Source: Aliishimia ponticola (lineage in GTDB: Bacteria > Pseudomonadota > Alphaproteobacteria > Rhodobacterales > Rhodobacteraceae). From it: 64,000 bases of DNA. Below the pieces are notes generated by a model. It was not told the DNA's origin and searched no databases. It saw only the letters and a list, made by a program, of their open reading frames with translations. How positions within the stretch are numbered: the stretch's first letter is position 1; every line of letters begins with the position of its first letter. This document shows, in pieces, positions 25,966-36,258 of the stretch. Position numbers and translations under genes: made by a program. The stretch is from the NCBI RefSeq assembly GCF_004803475.1, contig NZ_SRKY01000005.1, positions 62,001 through 126,000 of the forward strand. Direction: 5' to 3'.

Positions 25966-26086
25966 GCCCTATGGCGCATGGCGAGCCGCGTTTGACCCAT
26001 TATCTATGGGGTCTGCGCAACGCGAGCAAGCAAGTCTGACGCGCCTGTGATTGACGCCTGAAGGCAAACAAGCGGTTGGAGAATAG

Positions 26087-28813
26087 ATGCTGGGTCTCGG
26101 AACACTCGCCAAGAAGGTTTTTGGCACGCCAAACGACCGGAAGATCAAGGCCGCCCGTCCGCTTGTGGAACAGATCAACGCGCTGGAGCCGGAGTATGAA
26201 AAGCTCTCGGACGCGGGTTTGATCGAAAAGACGGAAGAGTTCCGCAAACGCGCGCTGGATGGCGAAAGCCTCGACTCCCTGCTGCCCGAAGCCTTCGCCA
26301 ATTGCCGTGAAGCGGCGCGGCGTGCCTTGGGTCTGCGCGCCTTCGATGTGCAGCTTATGGGCGGCATCTTCCTGCACCAGGGCAACATTGCCGAGATGAA
26401 AACAGGTGAGGGCAAGACGCTGGTTGCGACCTTCCCCGCCTATCTGAATGCGCTGACCGGCAAGGGCGTGCATATCGTCACGGTGAACGAATACCTCGCC
26501 AAGCGGGATTCAGAATGGATGGGCAAGGTATTTGGTGCGCTTGGCCTGACGACCGGCGTCGCCTGGGGCGGTATGGGCGAGGACAACAAACGCGCCGCCT
26601 ATGCCTGCGACATCACCTATGCGACCAATAACGAGCTTGGCTTCGATTATCTGCGCGACAACATGAAGTCCGAGCTGGACCAGATTTTCCAGAAACACCA
26701 CAACTTCGCGATCGTGGATGAGGTGGACTCTATCCTGATCGACGAGGCGCGGACGCCGCTGATCATTTCCGGCCCGGCGCAGGACCGTTCGGAAATGTAC
26801 CAAAGCATTGATGAAGTGATCCCGGAGCTGAACCCGGAGCATTACACCATCGACGAAAAGACCCGGTCCGTGACGTTCACGGATGAGGGCAACGAGTTCA
26901 TCGAGGCACTTTTGCAGCGCAAGGGTTTTCTGGAAGAGGGCCAGTCCCTTTATGACCCTGAAAGCACCACGGTTGTGCACCACCTGAATAACGGGCTGCG
27001 CGCGCATACGCTGTTCCAGAAGGACAAGGAATATGTCGTCGCCAATGGCGAAGTCGTCCTGATCGACGAATTCACCGGGCGTATGATGCAGGGCCGTCGC
27101 CTATCCGATGGTCTGCATCAGGCGATCGAGGCGAAAGAGGGGCTGAAAATTCAGCCCGAGAACACCACGCTCGCCTCTGTGACGTTCCAGAACTACTTCC
27201 GTCTGTATGACAAGCTGGCCGGTATGACCGGTACGGCGGCGACCGAAGCCGAAGAGTTCATGCAGATCTATGGTCTGGGTGTGGTTGAAGTGCCGACCAA
27301 CCGGGGCGTTGCGCGGCAGGATGATGACGACAAGGTCTTCCGTACCGCACAGGAAAAATACGCGGCGATGATCGAAGAGATCCGCCAGGCGCATGAGCGC
27401 GGCCAGCCCGTTCTGGTCGGCACCACGTCGATCGAAAAGTCCGAAATGTTCAGCCGGATGCTGACCGAGATCGGCATCAAGCATAACGTCCTGAACGCGC
27501 GTGAGCACGAGCGAGAGGCGCAGATTGTGTCCGAGGCAGGGCGTTTCGGCGCTGTGACCATCGCGACCAACATGGCCGGGCGCGGCACCGACATTCAGCT
27601 TGGCGGCAATGTCGAGTTGAAGGTGCTCGAAGCGATCACCGAAGACCCCAATCTTGATCCCGATGATGTTCGCAGCCGGATCGAAGCGGAACATGAGGAT
27701 GAGAAGAAGAAGGTTCTGGAGGCTGGCGGTTTGTTCGTTCTGGCATCGGAACGCCATGAATCCCGCCGGATCGACAACCAGCTTCGTGGCCGTTCCGGCC
27801 GCCAGGGCGATCCGGGCCGGTCTGCCTTTTTCCTCAGCCTCGAAGACGACCTGATGCGCATTTTCGGATCCGACAGGCTGGACCGCGTTCTGAAGACGCT
27901 GGGCTTGAAGGATGGCGAGGCGATCGAACACCCGTGGGTGAACAAGTCGCTTGAACGGGCGCAGGCGAAGGTCGAAGGCCGCAACTTTGACATTCGTAAG
28001 CAGCTGCTCAAGTTCGACGATGTGATGAACGATCAGCGGAAGGTCATCTTTGGTCAGCGCCGCGAGATCATGGAAGCCGAGGATCTGCACGAAATCACCG
28101 TCGATATGCGGGACGAGGTCGTGGACGATCTGCTGGACCAGTACCTGCCCGAAGGCACCTATGCCGATCAGTGGAACACCGAAGGGCTGTATGCCGCCTG
28201 TATTGAACAGCTTGGTCTGGACGTGCCGGTGATCGACTGGTGCGAGGAGGACGGCGTCGATGACGAAGACGTGCGCGAACGTCTGATTGCGGCCTCTGAC
28301 AAGCTTCTGGCCGAAAAGAAGGAAGCCTTCGGCGAAGAAAACATGCGGATGGTCGAAAAGCAGTTGTTGTTGCAGGCCATCGACGCCAAATGGCGCGATC
28401 ACCTTGTGACGCTGGAGCATCTGCGGTCGGTCGTTGGTTTCCGCGGCTATGCGCAACGCGATCCGCTGAACGAATACAAGAACGAGGCCTTCCAACTGTT
28501 CGAGGCGATGCTGGATGGCCTGCGCGCCGAGGTTACGCAGAAGCTGTCATTGATTCGTCCACTGACAGACGAAGAACGTCAGCAGATGGTCGCGCAGATG
28601 GCGGCACAGCAGCAGGCGATGCAAGCCGCCGCCCGCGCCGCGGCAGATGAATCCGCGCAGGAACTTGGCGCAGCCGAAGCACCGGCAGCGGACCAAACGC
28701 CTTCTGACATTGATCCCAACGACCCATCGACATGGGGCAAACCGGGCCGAAATGACCTTTGCCCCTGCGGATCTGGCAAGAAATACAAGCACTGCCACGG
28801 CAAGCTGAACTAA
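26087..28813 (+). CDS. secA: Preprotein translocase ATPase SecA
   Basis: A 908-residue SecA, the motor that drives unfolded proteins through SecYEG. It has DEAD-like motor domains with Walker [12 protein letters not shown] (about 104-114), the [16 protein letters not shown] segment and [14 protein letters not shown], then the helical scaffold. The C-terminal zinc site [14 protein letters not shown] binds SecB and phospholipid. A Gln/Ala-rich linker ([13 protein letters not shown]) precedes the tail. A GGAG ribosome site lies before the ATG. Length and all motifs are normal. Confidence 0.97.
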   Translation: MLGLGTLAKKVFGTPNDRKIKAARPLVEQINALEPEYEKLSDAGLIEKTEEFRKRALDGESLDSLLPEAFANCREAARRALGLRAFDVQLMGGIFLHQGNIAEMKTGEGKTLVATFPAYLNALTGKGVHIVTVNEYLAKRDSEWMGKVFGALGLTTGVAWGGMGEDNKRAAYACDITYATNNELGFDYLRDNMKSELDQIFQKHHNFAIVDEVDSILIDEARTPLIISGPAQDRSEMYQSIDEVIPELNPEHYTIDEKTRSVTFTDEGNEFIEALLQRKGFLEEGQSLYDPESTTVVHHLNNGLRAHTLFQKDKEYVVANGEVVLIDEFTGRMMQGRRLSDGLHQAIEAKEGLKIQPENTTLASVTFQNYFRLYDKLAGMTGTAATEAEEFMQIYGLGVVEVPTNRGVARQDDDDKVFRTAQEKYAAMIEEIRQAHERGQPVLVGTTSIEKSEMFSRMLTEIGIKHNVLNAREHEREAQIVSEAGRFGAVTIATNMAGRGTDIQLGGNVELKVLEAITEDPNLDPDDVRSRIEAEHEDEKKKVLEAGGLFVLASERHESRRIDNQLRGRSGRQGDPGRSAFFLSLEDDLMRIFGSDRLDRVLKTLGLKDGEAIEHPWVNKSLERAQAKVEGRNFDIRKQLLKFDDVMNDQRKVIFGQRREIMEAEDLHEITVDMRDEVVDDLLDQYLPEGTYADQWNTEGLYAACIEQLGLDVPVIDWCEEDGVDDEDVRERLIAASDKLLAEKKEAFGEENMRMVEKQLLLQAIDAKWRDHLVTLEHLRSVVGFRGYAQRDPLNEYKNEAFQLFEAMLDGLRAEVTQKLSLIRPLTDEERQQMVAQMAAQQQAMQAAARAAADESAQELGAAEAPAADQTPSDIDPNDPSTWGKPGRNDLCPCGSGKKYKHCHGKLN

Positions 28814-28831
28814 TTCTCTCGCCATGATTGT

Positions 28832-28866
28832 GCCGCAATGACTCCCGACGGTGGTCATAGTGCGGC
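28832..28866 (+). other. Imperfect hairpin downstream of secA
   Basis: GCCGCA-ATGAC (28832-28842) pairs with GTCAT-AG-TGCGGC (28854-28866), eleven pairs with a two-base mismatch and an 11-base loop. It is not followed by Ts, so it is not a normal Rho-independent terminator. It may stabilise the secA transcript 3' end or lie in the leader of the next gene. Confidence 0.4.
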
Positions 28867-28921
28867 CCGCTTTCGGTGCCAAACATTACTTGGACATTAA
28901 GGTGAGTTCGGGAATGTTGGG

Positions 28922-29944
28922 ATGTCACGGGTGAAGGAAGTAATGACAGCAGTGGGCACGCTTGCCTGTGCCCTGGGCATCGGGTTCGTGATGCAAAGCT
29001 CTGAGATCTCCAAGCATCGCTACGGATCGGAGAGCGAGGATGACTCGCGCCCTGCCGAACAAATTGATGCGGGTGCTGATCAACACGAAGAGGTCGAACT
29101 TGGTGAGGCTGTCCAAGTGCAGAACATCACCTTCACCTCGGCGTTCTCGGTTCCTGCCATGGTCGTTCCCACCGCCGAACAGGCGCAACCGCTTGTCGAA
29201 CGTCATGCTGGCCTGCTGGACGCACCGCGCCAGCGTTTGGACCAGGTGCCTATCGCGGAATCGGGTTGCGGATCGGTTGTCGTGGCTTCGCCAGAGCCGG
29301 GCGCATTCGTCAAGCTTACCATCATGGCGCGCTGCGCACCCAATGCGCGTGCCACCATTCACCATGATGCGCTGATCTTCACACAAAGCGTGGATGAAAA
29401 CGGAAAACTCGAAGTTCTCGTCCCGGCCCTGTCCTCAACCGCGAATTTCAACATCGAACTGGCCGATGGCGAGGATCTGACGACCCTCGTGACGGTGCCG
29501 GACATGGAGGATGTCCGCCGCGTCGTTCTGCAATATTCGGCCGGGGACGGTTTTGAACTGCACGCCCGTGAGTTTGGTGCCGAATACGGTGCAGAAGGTC
29601 ATGTGTGGCGCGGTTCCGGATCCTCGCCGGAGGATTTCAAGGCGGGCAAGGGGGGATACCTCACCGTGCTGGGCGCACGTGACCTTGAGGATGCGCATAT
29701 CGCCGAGGTTTACAGCTATCCCGCCGCCCTGTCCGCGCGGAACGGGCAAATTGACCTGAGCGTCGAGGCGCGGATCACCGAAGCCAATTGCGGTCGGCAG
29801 GTTCAGGCGCAAAGCCTTGAGCTGAAAGCCGATGGCCATGTGTCGAACCGCAGTATTTCGCTGAATGTGCCGGGATGCGACGCGGAAGGCGACTATCTGA
29901 TGTTGAACAATCTCTTCGAAGACCTGAAAATCGCCGCACGCTAA
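28922..29944 (+). CDS. Envelope protein of unknown function next to secA
   Basis: A 340-residue protein with a short N-terminal hydrophobic helix (TAVGTLACALGIGFVMQ, residues 9-25), acting as signal peptide or anchor. A charged linker of about 40 residues follows, then a Cys-containing beta-rich domain (GCGSVVVASPEPGAFVKLT, ARCAPNARATIHHD, about 110-190), then a second domain with a Cys pair (C286, C316) and no motif I recognise. A start at the ATG at 28943, with GAAGGAAG in front, is as likely as 28922. Similar genes beside secA in this group are sometimes labelled translocase, probably only from position. It is 19 bases from the next gene and likely co-transcribed. Confidence 0.7.
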   Translation: MSRVKEVMTAVGTLACALGIGFVMQSSEISKHRYGSESEDDSRPAEQIDAGADQHEEVELGEAVQVQNITFTSAFSVPAMVVPTAEQAQPLVERHAGLLDAPRQRLDQVPIAESGCGSVVVASPEPGAFVKLTIMARCAPNARATIHHDALIFTQSVDENGKLEVLVPALSSTANFNIELADGEDLTTLVTVPDMEDVRRVVLQYSAGDGFELHAREFGAEYGAEGHVWRGSGSSPEDFKAGKGGYLTVLGARDLEDAHIAEVYSYPAALSARNGQIDLSVEARITEANCGRQVQAQSLELKADGHVSNRSISLNVPGCDAEGDYLMLNNLFEDLKIAAR

Positions 29945-29963
29945 CCGGGAGTGCGGGAACACC

Positions 29964-31523
29964 ATGTGGACGTTGCGTGCGGCGATTTTCGCCGCACTTT
30001 TTCTCTTTTCAGCTACGGTCCAAACGGTCGCGCAAGATGTCACGCTGACATCCTCAAGCGGTGGCGTGCGGATCGCGGGCCAATTGCTTGGTTTCGACGG
30101 AGAGTTCTACCGCGTCGAAACGGAACATGGCGAGGTGTCGGTGGACGCCGCCGGTGTTGCCTGTGCCGGTCTGGGCTGTCCTGATCCCGAAAACTTCGTC
30201 GCCCGGATACGGATCTCCGGCGCGACGACCATCGGCGAGGTGATGATGCCCGCGCTGGTCCAGGCCTTCGCGCGTCAGTCGGGATTTGATACCCGTAAAG
30301 CCCGGCACGAGGATGCCGGATTTCAGATCACCGTGGTTGATCGTGACACCAACAAACCCGTTGCCGTTTTCGACTATGCCGCCAGCACCGCCGATGAAAG
30401 CTTTGCCAATCTTCTGGCGGGGGATGCGGATGTGGTCCTGTCGCTGCGGGAGGTCCGGCAAAACGAACGCGACCTTGCCCAAGCGGCAGGGATGGGCGAT
30501 CTGAGCCAACCAAACAGAAGCCGCGTCCTTGCGCTGGATGCCTTGGTTCCGGTGGTGTCGCCGGTCAATCCTGTCCGCCAGATCAGTCCGCAGGATTTGG
30601 CCTTTGTTCTGGCTGGGCGGATTATGAACTGGTCCGAGCTTGGCGGCCCGGACGCGCCGATTTCCCTGCATTTGCCGCAGGCCGATGGCGGTCTGGCGCA
30701 GGCAGCCCAGGACCGTATCCTTGGACCCGTCGGGCTGGAGGTCGCCGACACGGCCCTTTGGCATGAGTCGGCGCGCGATGTTGCCAACCTTGTCGCGGTA
30801 GAGCCTGATGCGCTTGGTATTACGAGTTTCGCAAACACCGGCCCTGCGCAGGCGCTTCGGCTTGCGGGGGCCTGTGGCTTTGCCCTGACGGCCACGCGCC
30901 GCCACATCAAGACCGAAGACTACCCGCTGACGTCGCCGATCTTTCTCTACCTGCCTGCCCGTCGCTTGCCAGCCATTGGGCGGGATTTCCTGACCTATCT
31001 GCGCGCGCCTGCCGCGCAATTGGTTATCCGCCGGGCGGGTTTCGTGGATCAGACGCCCGAAGAATTGAATTGGTCCGTGCAGGGGGATCGCCTCGTCAAT
31101 GCGATCACGCTGGCCGGGCCGGAGGTATCCCTGACCGAATTGCAGCGCATGGTGGGAACATTGCGGCACATGCGGCGATTGACCACCAGCTTCCGTTTTG
31201 AGACCGGCTCTGTCCGGCTGGACGCGCAGTCGCGGTCCAACGTGGCGCAGCTTGCCCGCGCAATTCAGCAAGGCCAATACGATGGAAGGCGGCTGATTTT
31301 CGTCGGATTCTCGGACGGGGAGGGGAACGCGGAAGCCAACCGCAAGATCGCCATGCGCCGGGCGGAAACGGTTCAGATGGCGGTCACCCGCACCGCCGAA
31401 GCCGCCGATCTTCGCCGTATCTCGATCGATCTGGATGCATTTGGTGAGGCGCTGCCCATGGCGTGTGACGACAGCACATGGGGCCGCCAGACCAACCGGC
31501 GGGTCGAGGTTTGGGTGCAATAG
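29964..31523 (+). CDS. PstS-like periplasmic binding domain fused to an OmpA peptidoglycan-binding domain
   Basis: A 519-residue exported protein with signal peptide to about residue 24 (TVQTVAQ). A small N-terminal beta domain (30-75) is followed by a phosphate-binding-protein-like domain (about 85-370) opening with RISGATTIGEVMMPAL, where PstS proteins carry their SGAST ligand loop. The last 110 residues are an OmpA C-terminal domain: FRFETGSVRLD, then AEANRKIAMRRAETV, then WGRQTNRRVEVWV. That domain normally binds peptidoglycan. The pairing suggests a wall-tethered sensor or scavenger rather than a transporter subunit; no pst genes are near. It follows the preceding unknown gene by 19 bases. 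Confidence 0.82.
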   Translation: MWTLRAAIFAALFLFSATVQTVAQDVTLTSSSGGVRIAGQLLGFDGEFYRVETEHGEVSVDAAGVACAGLGCPDPENFVARIRISGATTIGEVMMPALVQAFARQSGFDTRKARHEDAGFQITVVDRDTNKPVAVFDYAASTADESFANLLAGDADVVLSLREVRQNERDLAQAAGMGDLSQPNRSRVLALDALVPVVSPVNPVRQISPQDLAFVLAGRIMNWSELGGPDAPISLHLPQADGGLAQAAQDRILGPVGLEVADTALWHESARDVANLVAVEPDALGITSFANTGPAQALRLAGACGFALTATRRHIKTEDYPLTSPIFLYLPARRLPAIGRDFLTYLRAPAAQLVIRRAGFVDQTPEELNWSVQGDRLVNAITLAGPEVSLTELQRMVGTLRHMRRLTTSFRFETGSVRLDAQSRSNVAQLARAIQQGQYDGRRLIFVGFSDGEGNAEANRKIAMRRAETVQMAVTRTAEAADLRRISIDLDAFGEALPMACDDSTWGRQTNRRVEVWVQ

Positions 31524-31535
31524 CGGCGTACCCGC

Positions 31536-32297
31536 CTACAGCATACCTTCGGCGCGAAAACTGACCTCGCGCGATTTACCGATGATCAGATGATCGTGCA
31601 GCGTGATCCCCAGCGTACTGCAAGCCATGTCGATCTGATTGGTCATATCCATGTCGGATTGGCTGGGCGTGGGATCGCCGCTGGGATGGTTATGCACGAG
31701 GATAAGTGCAGAGGCGTTCAGCTCCAACGCGCGTTTCGCGACCTCTCTGGGGTAAACGGGCACATGATCGACGGTGCCCTTGGCCTGTTCTTCATCCGCA
31801 ATCAGGATGTTCTTGCGGTCAAGGAACAGCACACGGAACTGTTCCGTATCTCGGTGCGCCATGGTCGTGTGGCAGTAATCGAGAAGGGCATCCCAGCTTG
31901 AAATCGCGGGTTTGTTGATGACCTTAGCGCGGGCCAGACGTTGCGCGGCAGCCTCGACGATCTTCAATTCGATGATAACAGCTTCGCCGACGCCTTTGAC
32001 GTCCAGCAGCCGTTGTGTCGGCGCTGTGATGACCCGGTTGAAATCCCCGAATTGATCCAGCAGCGCCCGGGCCAGCGGTTTCACATCCTGTCGCGGAATG
32101 GCGCGGAACAGTACCAGTTCAAGCAACTCATAATCCGGCATCGCCGCCGCGCCGCCCTGCATGAACCGCGATCTCAGCCGCTTGCGGTGATCGCGGATAT
32201 AAGACGGAATCCGTCCGGTCGGCAGTGGGCCGGGCGCCGACTCGTCAAACCCGGCGGGCTTGTTGGATTGCTGAAAGAGATCAAGTTGGTACGCCAT
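31536..32297 (-). CDS. radC: RadC/YsxA family JAMM-domain protein
   Basis: A 253-residue RadC homologue. The N-terminal helix-hairpin-helix-like segment (LLDVKGVGEAVIIELK) precedes the JAB/MPN domain carrying the metal motif HNHPSGDPTPSQSD. The name comes from an early and later withdrawn link to DNA repair; the biochemical role is unknown. It lies 35 bases downstream of the GNAT gene on the same strand and meets the OmpA-fusion gene tail to tail across 12 bases. Confidence 0.92.
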   Translation of the reverse strand: MAYQLDLFQQSNKPAGFDESAPGPLPTGRIPSYIRDHRKRLRSRFMQGGAAAMPDYELLELVLFRAIPRQDVKPLARALLDQFGDFNRVITAPTQRLLDVKGVGEAVIIELKIVEAAAQRLARAKVINKPAISSWDALLDYCHTTMAHRDTEQFRVLFLDRKNILIADEEQAKGTVDHVPVYPREVAKRALELNASALILVHNHPSGDPTPSQSDMDMTNQIDMACSTLGITLHDHLIIGKSREVSFRAEGML

Positions 32298-32332
32298 GCG
32301 CAGAGCATCGCGTAAACGTGGTTACGATCACG

Positions 32333-32890
32333 TTAAGAAGTCCGCGAGCTGTCGAATTCCTGCCGCGTCATGGCGAAGATTTCGTCGCGCGCACCGTCCT
32401 CCATCGTCTCTGTATGGGTCCAGTTGAAGCCAAGCCGCTTGATCAGGCGTAGCGATGCGAGGTTGCGGTCATCCGCGCCGCAGATGATCCGTCGAACAGG
32501 GGCCGTATCAAAGACGAATGTCATGGCAAGTTGCATCGCCTCTGATGCGAGGCCCTTGCCGTGGTGGGGGGCGGCCAGGGTAATCCCGACCTCCGCCTCT
32601 GATCCGTCTTGGGACAAGAACAGCCCCATATCGCCCAGTAAGTCGTTTGATCCGGCATCGGCAATCGCGATCTGGCCCCACTGGCCGGGGCGCAATACAG
32701 GCTCTAATCGGGACATTCGGGACAGAAAGCCAAGTGCTTCGTCCCGGCCCATCAGCGCCCAGTCCTGAAACTGACCGATCTGCGGATCGTTGCGATAGGC
32801 TTGAAATGGCTCAAGATCGGACGGTGCCAAACGTCGCAGCGCCACCCGCGTCCCTAGCCGAAGTGGCGCGGTCGCGGGTGGCGCTGTCAT
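32333..32890 (-). CDS. GNAT family N-acetyltransferase (RimJ/RimL-like)
   Basis: A 185-residue acetyltransferase. RVALRRLAPSDLEPFQAYRNDP at the N-terminus (split about residues 15-36) and the acetyl-CoA loop region APHHGKGLASEAMQLAM followed by NLASLRLIKRLGF match the RimJ/RimL subgroup, whose members acetylate N-terminal amines of proteins or small molecules. It starts four bases after dnaJ and so belongs to the dnaK-dnaJ transcript; whether it is heat-induced and what it acetylates are unknown. Confidence 0.86.
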   Translation of the reverse strand: MTAPPATAPLRLGTRVALRRLAPSDLEPFQAYRNDPQIGQFQDWALMGRDEALGFLSRMSRLEPVLRPGQWGQIAIADAGSNDLLGDMGLFLSQDGSEAEVGITLAAPHHGKGLASEAMQLAMTFVFDTAPVRRIICGADDRNLASLRLIKRLGFNWTHTETMEDGARDEIFAMTRQEFDSSRTS

Positions 32891-32894
32891 TGTA

Positions 32895-34055
32895 TCAGCC
32901 CTTCATCGAGTCCCAGAAACTCTTCACCGAAGAAAAGAAACTGGAGCTTTCCGGGTTGTTCTCTTCGCTCAGCGCCGCGAACTCCTTGAGAAGCTCCTTT
33001 TGCTTTGCCGTGAGATTGACCGGCGTTTCAACGGCCAGTTCGATGAACATGTCACCGTGGCCGCCGCCGCGCAGCGCAGGCATACCTTTGCCGCGCAGAC
33101 GCATCTGACGACCCGATTGGCTGCCCGCCGGAATCTGAACGCGCCCTCGGCCACCGTCGATTGTCGGAACCTCGATGGAACCGCCAAGCGCCGCGGTGCT
33201 CATCGACACGGGAACACGGCAGTACAGATTGGTCCCGTCGCGTTCGAACAGTTCGTGCTGAGCCACCTCGATGAAGATATAGAGATCGCCCGCAGGTCCG
33301 CCCCGCATCCCGGCTTCGCCTTCGCCTGCCAGACGAATCCGCGTCCCGGTTTCGACGCCGGGCGGGATGTTGACAGAGAGCGAACGCTCTTTCTCGACAC
33401 GGCCCTGACCGCCGCAGGTCTTGCACGGGTTCTTGATGGTCTGGCCCAAGCCGGAACATGTCGGGCAGGTCCGTTCGACCGTGAAGAAGCCTTGCTGCGC
33501 GCGCACCTTCCCCATACCTGAACAGGTCGGGCAGGTGGTCGGCTCTGCGCCGCCCTCTGCGCCCGTGCCGGAACAGCTGTCGCAGGCGACCGAGGCAGGA
33601 ACCTGGATTGTCTTGGACATGCCCTTATAGGCGTCTTCCAATTCGATCCGCAGGTTGTAGCGCAGGTCAGAGCCGCGCGATGCACGTTGCCGCCCACCGC
33701 CGCCGCCGCGACCGCCGCCGCCCATGAAGTCGCCGAACAAATCGTCGAACACGTCAGAGAAAGCCGACTGGAAGTCGCCTTGCCCGAACGGGTTGCCGCC
33801 ACGCGCACCGGCGCTGGCCCCCGTCCCGCCTTCGAACGCGGCATGGCCAAAGCGATCATATGCCGCCTTTTTCTCGGCATCCTTGAGGATGTCGTAGGCT
33901 TCGTTCGCTTCTTTGAACTGCGCTTCGGCGTCCGGATTATCCGCATTGCGGTCCGGATGAAGCTCTTTGGCTTTCTTGCGATAGGCCTTCTTGATTTCGT
34001 CCGCGCCGGCGCCTTTGGACACCCCGAGAACGTCGTAGTAATCACGCTTGGACAT
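32895..34055 (-). CDS. dnaJ: Chaperone DnaJ (type I Hsp40)
   Basis: A 386-residue type I J-protein that delivers substrates to DnaK and stimulates its ATPase. The J domain (1-70) has the HPD motif (LHPDRN). A Gly/Phe-rich linker includes a run of glycines. Four CxxCxGxG zinc repeats lie at about 150-220 ([32 protein letters not shown]), and the C-terminal substrate domain follows. It is 79 bases downstream of dnaK with a strong hairpin in the gap that could lower its expression relative to dnaK. Confidence 0.96.
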   Translation of the reverse strand: MSKRDYYDVLGVSKGAGADEIKKAYRKKAKELHPDRNADNPDAEAQFKEANEAYDILKDAEKKAAYDRFGHAAFEGGTGASAGARGGNPFGQGDFQSAFSDVFDDLFGDFMGGGGRGGGGGRQRASRGSDLRYNLRIELEDAYKGMSKTIQVPASVACDSCSGTGAEGGAEPTTCPTCSGMGKVRAQQGFFTVERTCPTCSGLGQTIKNPCKTCGGQGRVEKERSLSVNIPPGVETGTRIRLAGEGEAGMRGGPAGDLYIFIEVAQHELFERDGTNLYCRVPVSMSTAALGGSIEVPTIDGGRGRVQIPAGSQSGRQMRLRGKGMPALRGGGHGDMFIELAVETPVNLTAKQKELLKEFAALSEENNPESSSFFSSVKSFWDSMKG

Positions 34056-34083
34056 GGGTTGTTTCCCTTTCCCGGAACGTCAC

Positions 34084-34107
34084 GGGGCCGGCCTTTCGAC
34101 CGGCCCC
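34084..34107 (-). other. Strong GC hairpin between dnaK and dnaJ
   Basis: GGGGCCGG (34084-34091) and CCGGCCCC (34100-34107), perfect 8-bp stem with an 8-base loop. It has no T-run on either strand. Placed between co-transcribed dnaK and dnaJ, it may protect the dnaK message 3' end or act as a partial attenuator, giving more DnaK than DnaJ. Confidence 0.6.
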
Positions 34108-34134
34108 AAATGATTGGTTCCGATGCGCTGGCAC

Positions 34135-36051
34135 TCAGCGCTTGTCGTCGTCCAGATCCTCGAACTCGGCATCCACGATGTCATCGTCAGCCGGACCGGA
34201 GTCAGCCGCGGAGGGTTCATCCTCTGCCCCGCCTTCGTCCTGCTGCGACTTGTAGATCGCTTCGCCCAGCTTCATGGCGGCTTCGGTCACGTTCTGGATG
34301 CCTGCCTTGATTTTCTCGGCGGGTGTATCGTCTTTTTCCAGATCGTCCTTCAGCGCGGCCACGGCCAGTTCGATCACTTCGATGGTGCTCGGATCGACCT
34401 TGTCGCCATGCTCCTCGATAGATTTCTCTGTCGAGTGGATGAGGCTTTCCGCTTGGTTGCGCGCCTCGACACCTTCGCGGCGTTCCTTGTCCGCTTCGGC
34501 GTTTTCCTCGGCGTCCTTGACCATCTTTTCGATGTCGTCGTCGCTCAGACCACCAGAAGCCTGGATGGTGATCACCTGCTCTTTGCCGGTGCCCTTATCC
34601 TTGGCGCTGACCGACACGATACCGTTCGCGTCGATGTCGAATGTCACTTCGATCTGCGGCATACCGCGCGGTGCTGGCGGGATGTCCTCCAGGTTGAAGG
34701 CCCCCAGCATCTTGTTGTCGGTCGCCATCTCGCGTTCGCCCTGGAACACCCGGATCGTCACAGCGTTCTGGTTGTCTTCGGCGGTGGAGAAGATCTGGCT
34801 CTTCTTGGTCGGGATCGTGGTGTTGCGGTCGATCAGGCGGGTGAAGACACCGCCCAGCGTTTCGATACCCAGCGACAGCGGCGTGACATCCAGCAGGACA
34901 ACGTCTTTCACGTCGCCTTGCAGAACACCGGCCTGAATTGCGGCGCCCATGGCAACCACTTCGTCCGGGTTCACACCTTTATGCGGCTCCTTGCCGAAGA
35001 ACTTCGTCACTTCTTCGACGACTTTGGGCATACGGGTCATACCGCCCACCAGAACCACTTCGTCGACTTCCGACGCGGAGATACCAGCGTCTTTCAGCGC
35101 GGCGGCACAAGGCTTCAGCGAGGCCTTGATCAGGTCGCCCACAAGGCTTTCCAGCTTGGCGCGGGTCAGCTTCATGACCATGTGCAGCGGCTGGCCGTTG
35201 GACCCCATCGAGATAAACGGTTGGTTGATCTCGGTCTGGGAGGAGCTGGACAGTTCGATCTTAGCCTTCTCTGCCGCCTCTTTCAGACGTTGCAGCGCCA
35301 TCTTGTCTTGAGTCAGATCGACGGAATGCTCTTTCTTGAACTCATCCGCGAGGTAGTTGACGATCCGCATGTCAAAGTCTTCACCACCCAGGAACGTGTC
35401 CCCGTTGGTGGATTTCACTTCAAACAGGCCATCGTCGATCTCAAGGATGGTCACGTCGAATGTACCGCCACCAAGGTCATAGACCGCGATGGTGTGGCTT
35501 TCGGATTTGTCCAGACCATAGGCCAGCGCAGCCGCTGTCGGTTCGTTGATGATCCGCAGCACCTCAAGACCGGCGATCTTGCCGGCATCTTTGGTGGCCT
35601 GACGCTGGGCGTCGTTGAAATAGGCGGGAACGGTGATGACGGCTTGCGTCACCTCTTCGCCAAGATAGCTCTCGGCGGTTTCCTTCATTTTCCCGAGGAT
35701 GAAGGCGGAAATCTGAGACGGGCTGTACTTTTCGCCGCGTGCTTCAACCCACGCATCCCCATTGCCGCCGTCGATAACGTTGAACGGCAGGTTCTTCTTG
35801 TCTTTCGCCAGATGCGAGTCGTCGTTCCGGCGGCCGATCAGGCGTTTGACGCCGAAGATGGTGTTGTCGGGGTTGGTAACGGCCTGACGTTTGGCCGGTT
35901 GACCCACCAGACGCTCATCGTCGGTGAAGGCCACGATAGACGGGGTGGTACGCGCCCCTTCGGAATTCTCGATCACGCGCGGTTGCGAACCATCCATGAT
36001 GGCCACACAGCTGTTGGTCGTGCCGAGGTCAATGCCGATGACTTTTGCCAT
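34135..36051 (-). CDS. dnaK: Molecular chaperone DnaK (Hsp70)
   Basis: A 638-residue Hsp70: ATPase domain (1-385) beginning [17 protein letters not shown], with [14 protein letters not shown] and [10 protein letters not shown], then the substrate-binding domain and helical lid, ending in the acidic [17 protein letters not shown]. The start is the ATG at 36051 at the invariant N-terminus; the frame is open for another 44 codons upstream through the promoter region and these are not coding. It is the first gene of the dnaK-dnaJ-GNAT unit. Confidence 0.97.
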   Translation of the reverse strand: MAKVIGIDLGTTNSCVAIMDGSQPRVIENSEGARTTPSIVAFTDDERLVGQPAKRQAVTNPDNTIFGVKRLIGRRNDDSHLAKDKKNLPFNVIDGGNGDAWVEARGEKYSPSQISAFILGKMKETAESYLGEEVTQAVITVPAYFNDAQRQATKDAGKIAGLEVLRIINEPTAAALAYGLDKSESHTIAVYDLGGGTFDVTILEIDDGLFEVKSTNGDTFLGGEDFDMRIVNYLADEFKKEHSVDLTQDKMALQRLKEAAEKAKIELSSSSQTEINQPFISMGSNGQPLHMVMKLTRAKLESLVGDLIKASLKPCAAALKDAGISASEVDEVVLVGGMTRMPKVVEEVTKFFGKEPHKGVNPDEVVAMGAAIQAGVLQGDVKDVVLLDVTPLSLGIETLGGVFTRLIDRNTTIPTKKSQIFSTAEDNQNAVTIRVFQGEREMATDNKMLGAFNLEDIPPAPRGMPQIEVTFDIDANGIVSVSAKDKGTGKEQVITIQASGGLSDDDIEKMVKDAEENAEADKERREGVEARNQAESLIHSTEKSIEEHGDKVDPSTIEVIELAVAALKDDLEKDDTPAEKIKAGIQNVTEAAMKLGEAIYKSQQDEGGAEDEPSAADSGPADDDIVDAEFEDLDDDKR

Positions 36052-36161
36052 TTGTTTGATCCCTTTGTTAATCAAGGCGATGTCACGAGGCGCGGGCCCA
36101 TTATGGCACCGTTGCCCCGATGGTTTGTAGCGGACCCGGTAGTGATCCGCGGTTCGGAGGG

Positions 36162-36190
36162 TATATAGGGACAGCCCAAGCACGCTGCAA
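36162..36190 (-). promoter_or_regulatory. dnaK promoter with heat-shock-like -10
   Basis: Reading the minus strand: TTGCAG (36190-36185), 17-base spacer, TATATA (36167-36162). The -10 is preceded by CCC, giving CCCTATAT, close to the C-rich -10 of RpoH promoters, so vegetative and heat-shock polymerase may both use it. Predicted leader about 100 bases. Confidence 0.55.
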
Positions 36191-36258
36191 CTGTCAGTGA
36201 GGGGCGCGATGGGCTATTTTTCGAGTCCACACAGCCAGATGGAGGCAGTTTTAAGCAA

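Noticed and set aside
25899-26086. A SecM-like arrest peptide upstream of secA
   Set aside because: No open frame with a ribosome site and an arrest-like end fits in the gap.
28832-28866. Hairpin after secA as a Rho-independent terminator
   Set aside because: No T-run follows on either strand.
30054-31520. 488-codon minus-strand frame opposite the PstS-OmpA fusion
   Set aside because: The plus-strand frame has a signal peptide and two recognisable domains; the antisense frame has none.
34114-36168. 684-codon open frame on the plus strand opposite dnaK
   Set aside because: A known artefact opposite dnaK genes (once mistaken for a dehydrogenase-like protein in other species); it has no domain and dnaK itself is certain.
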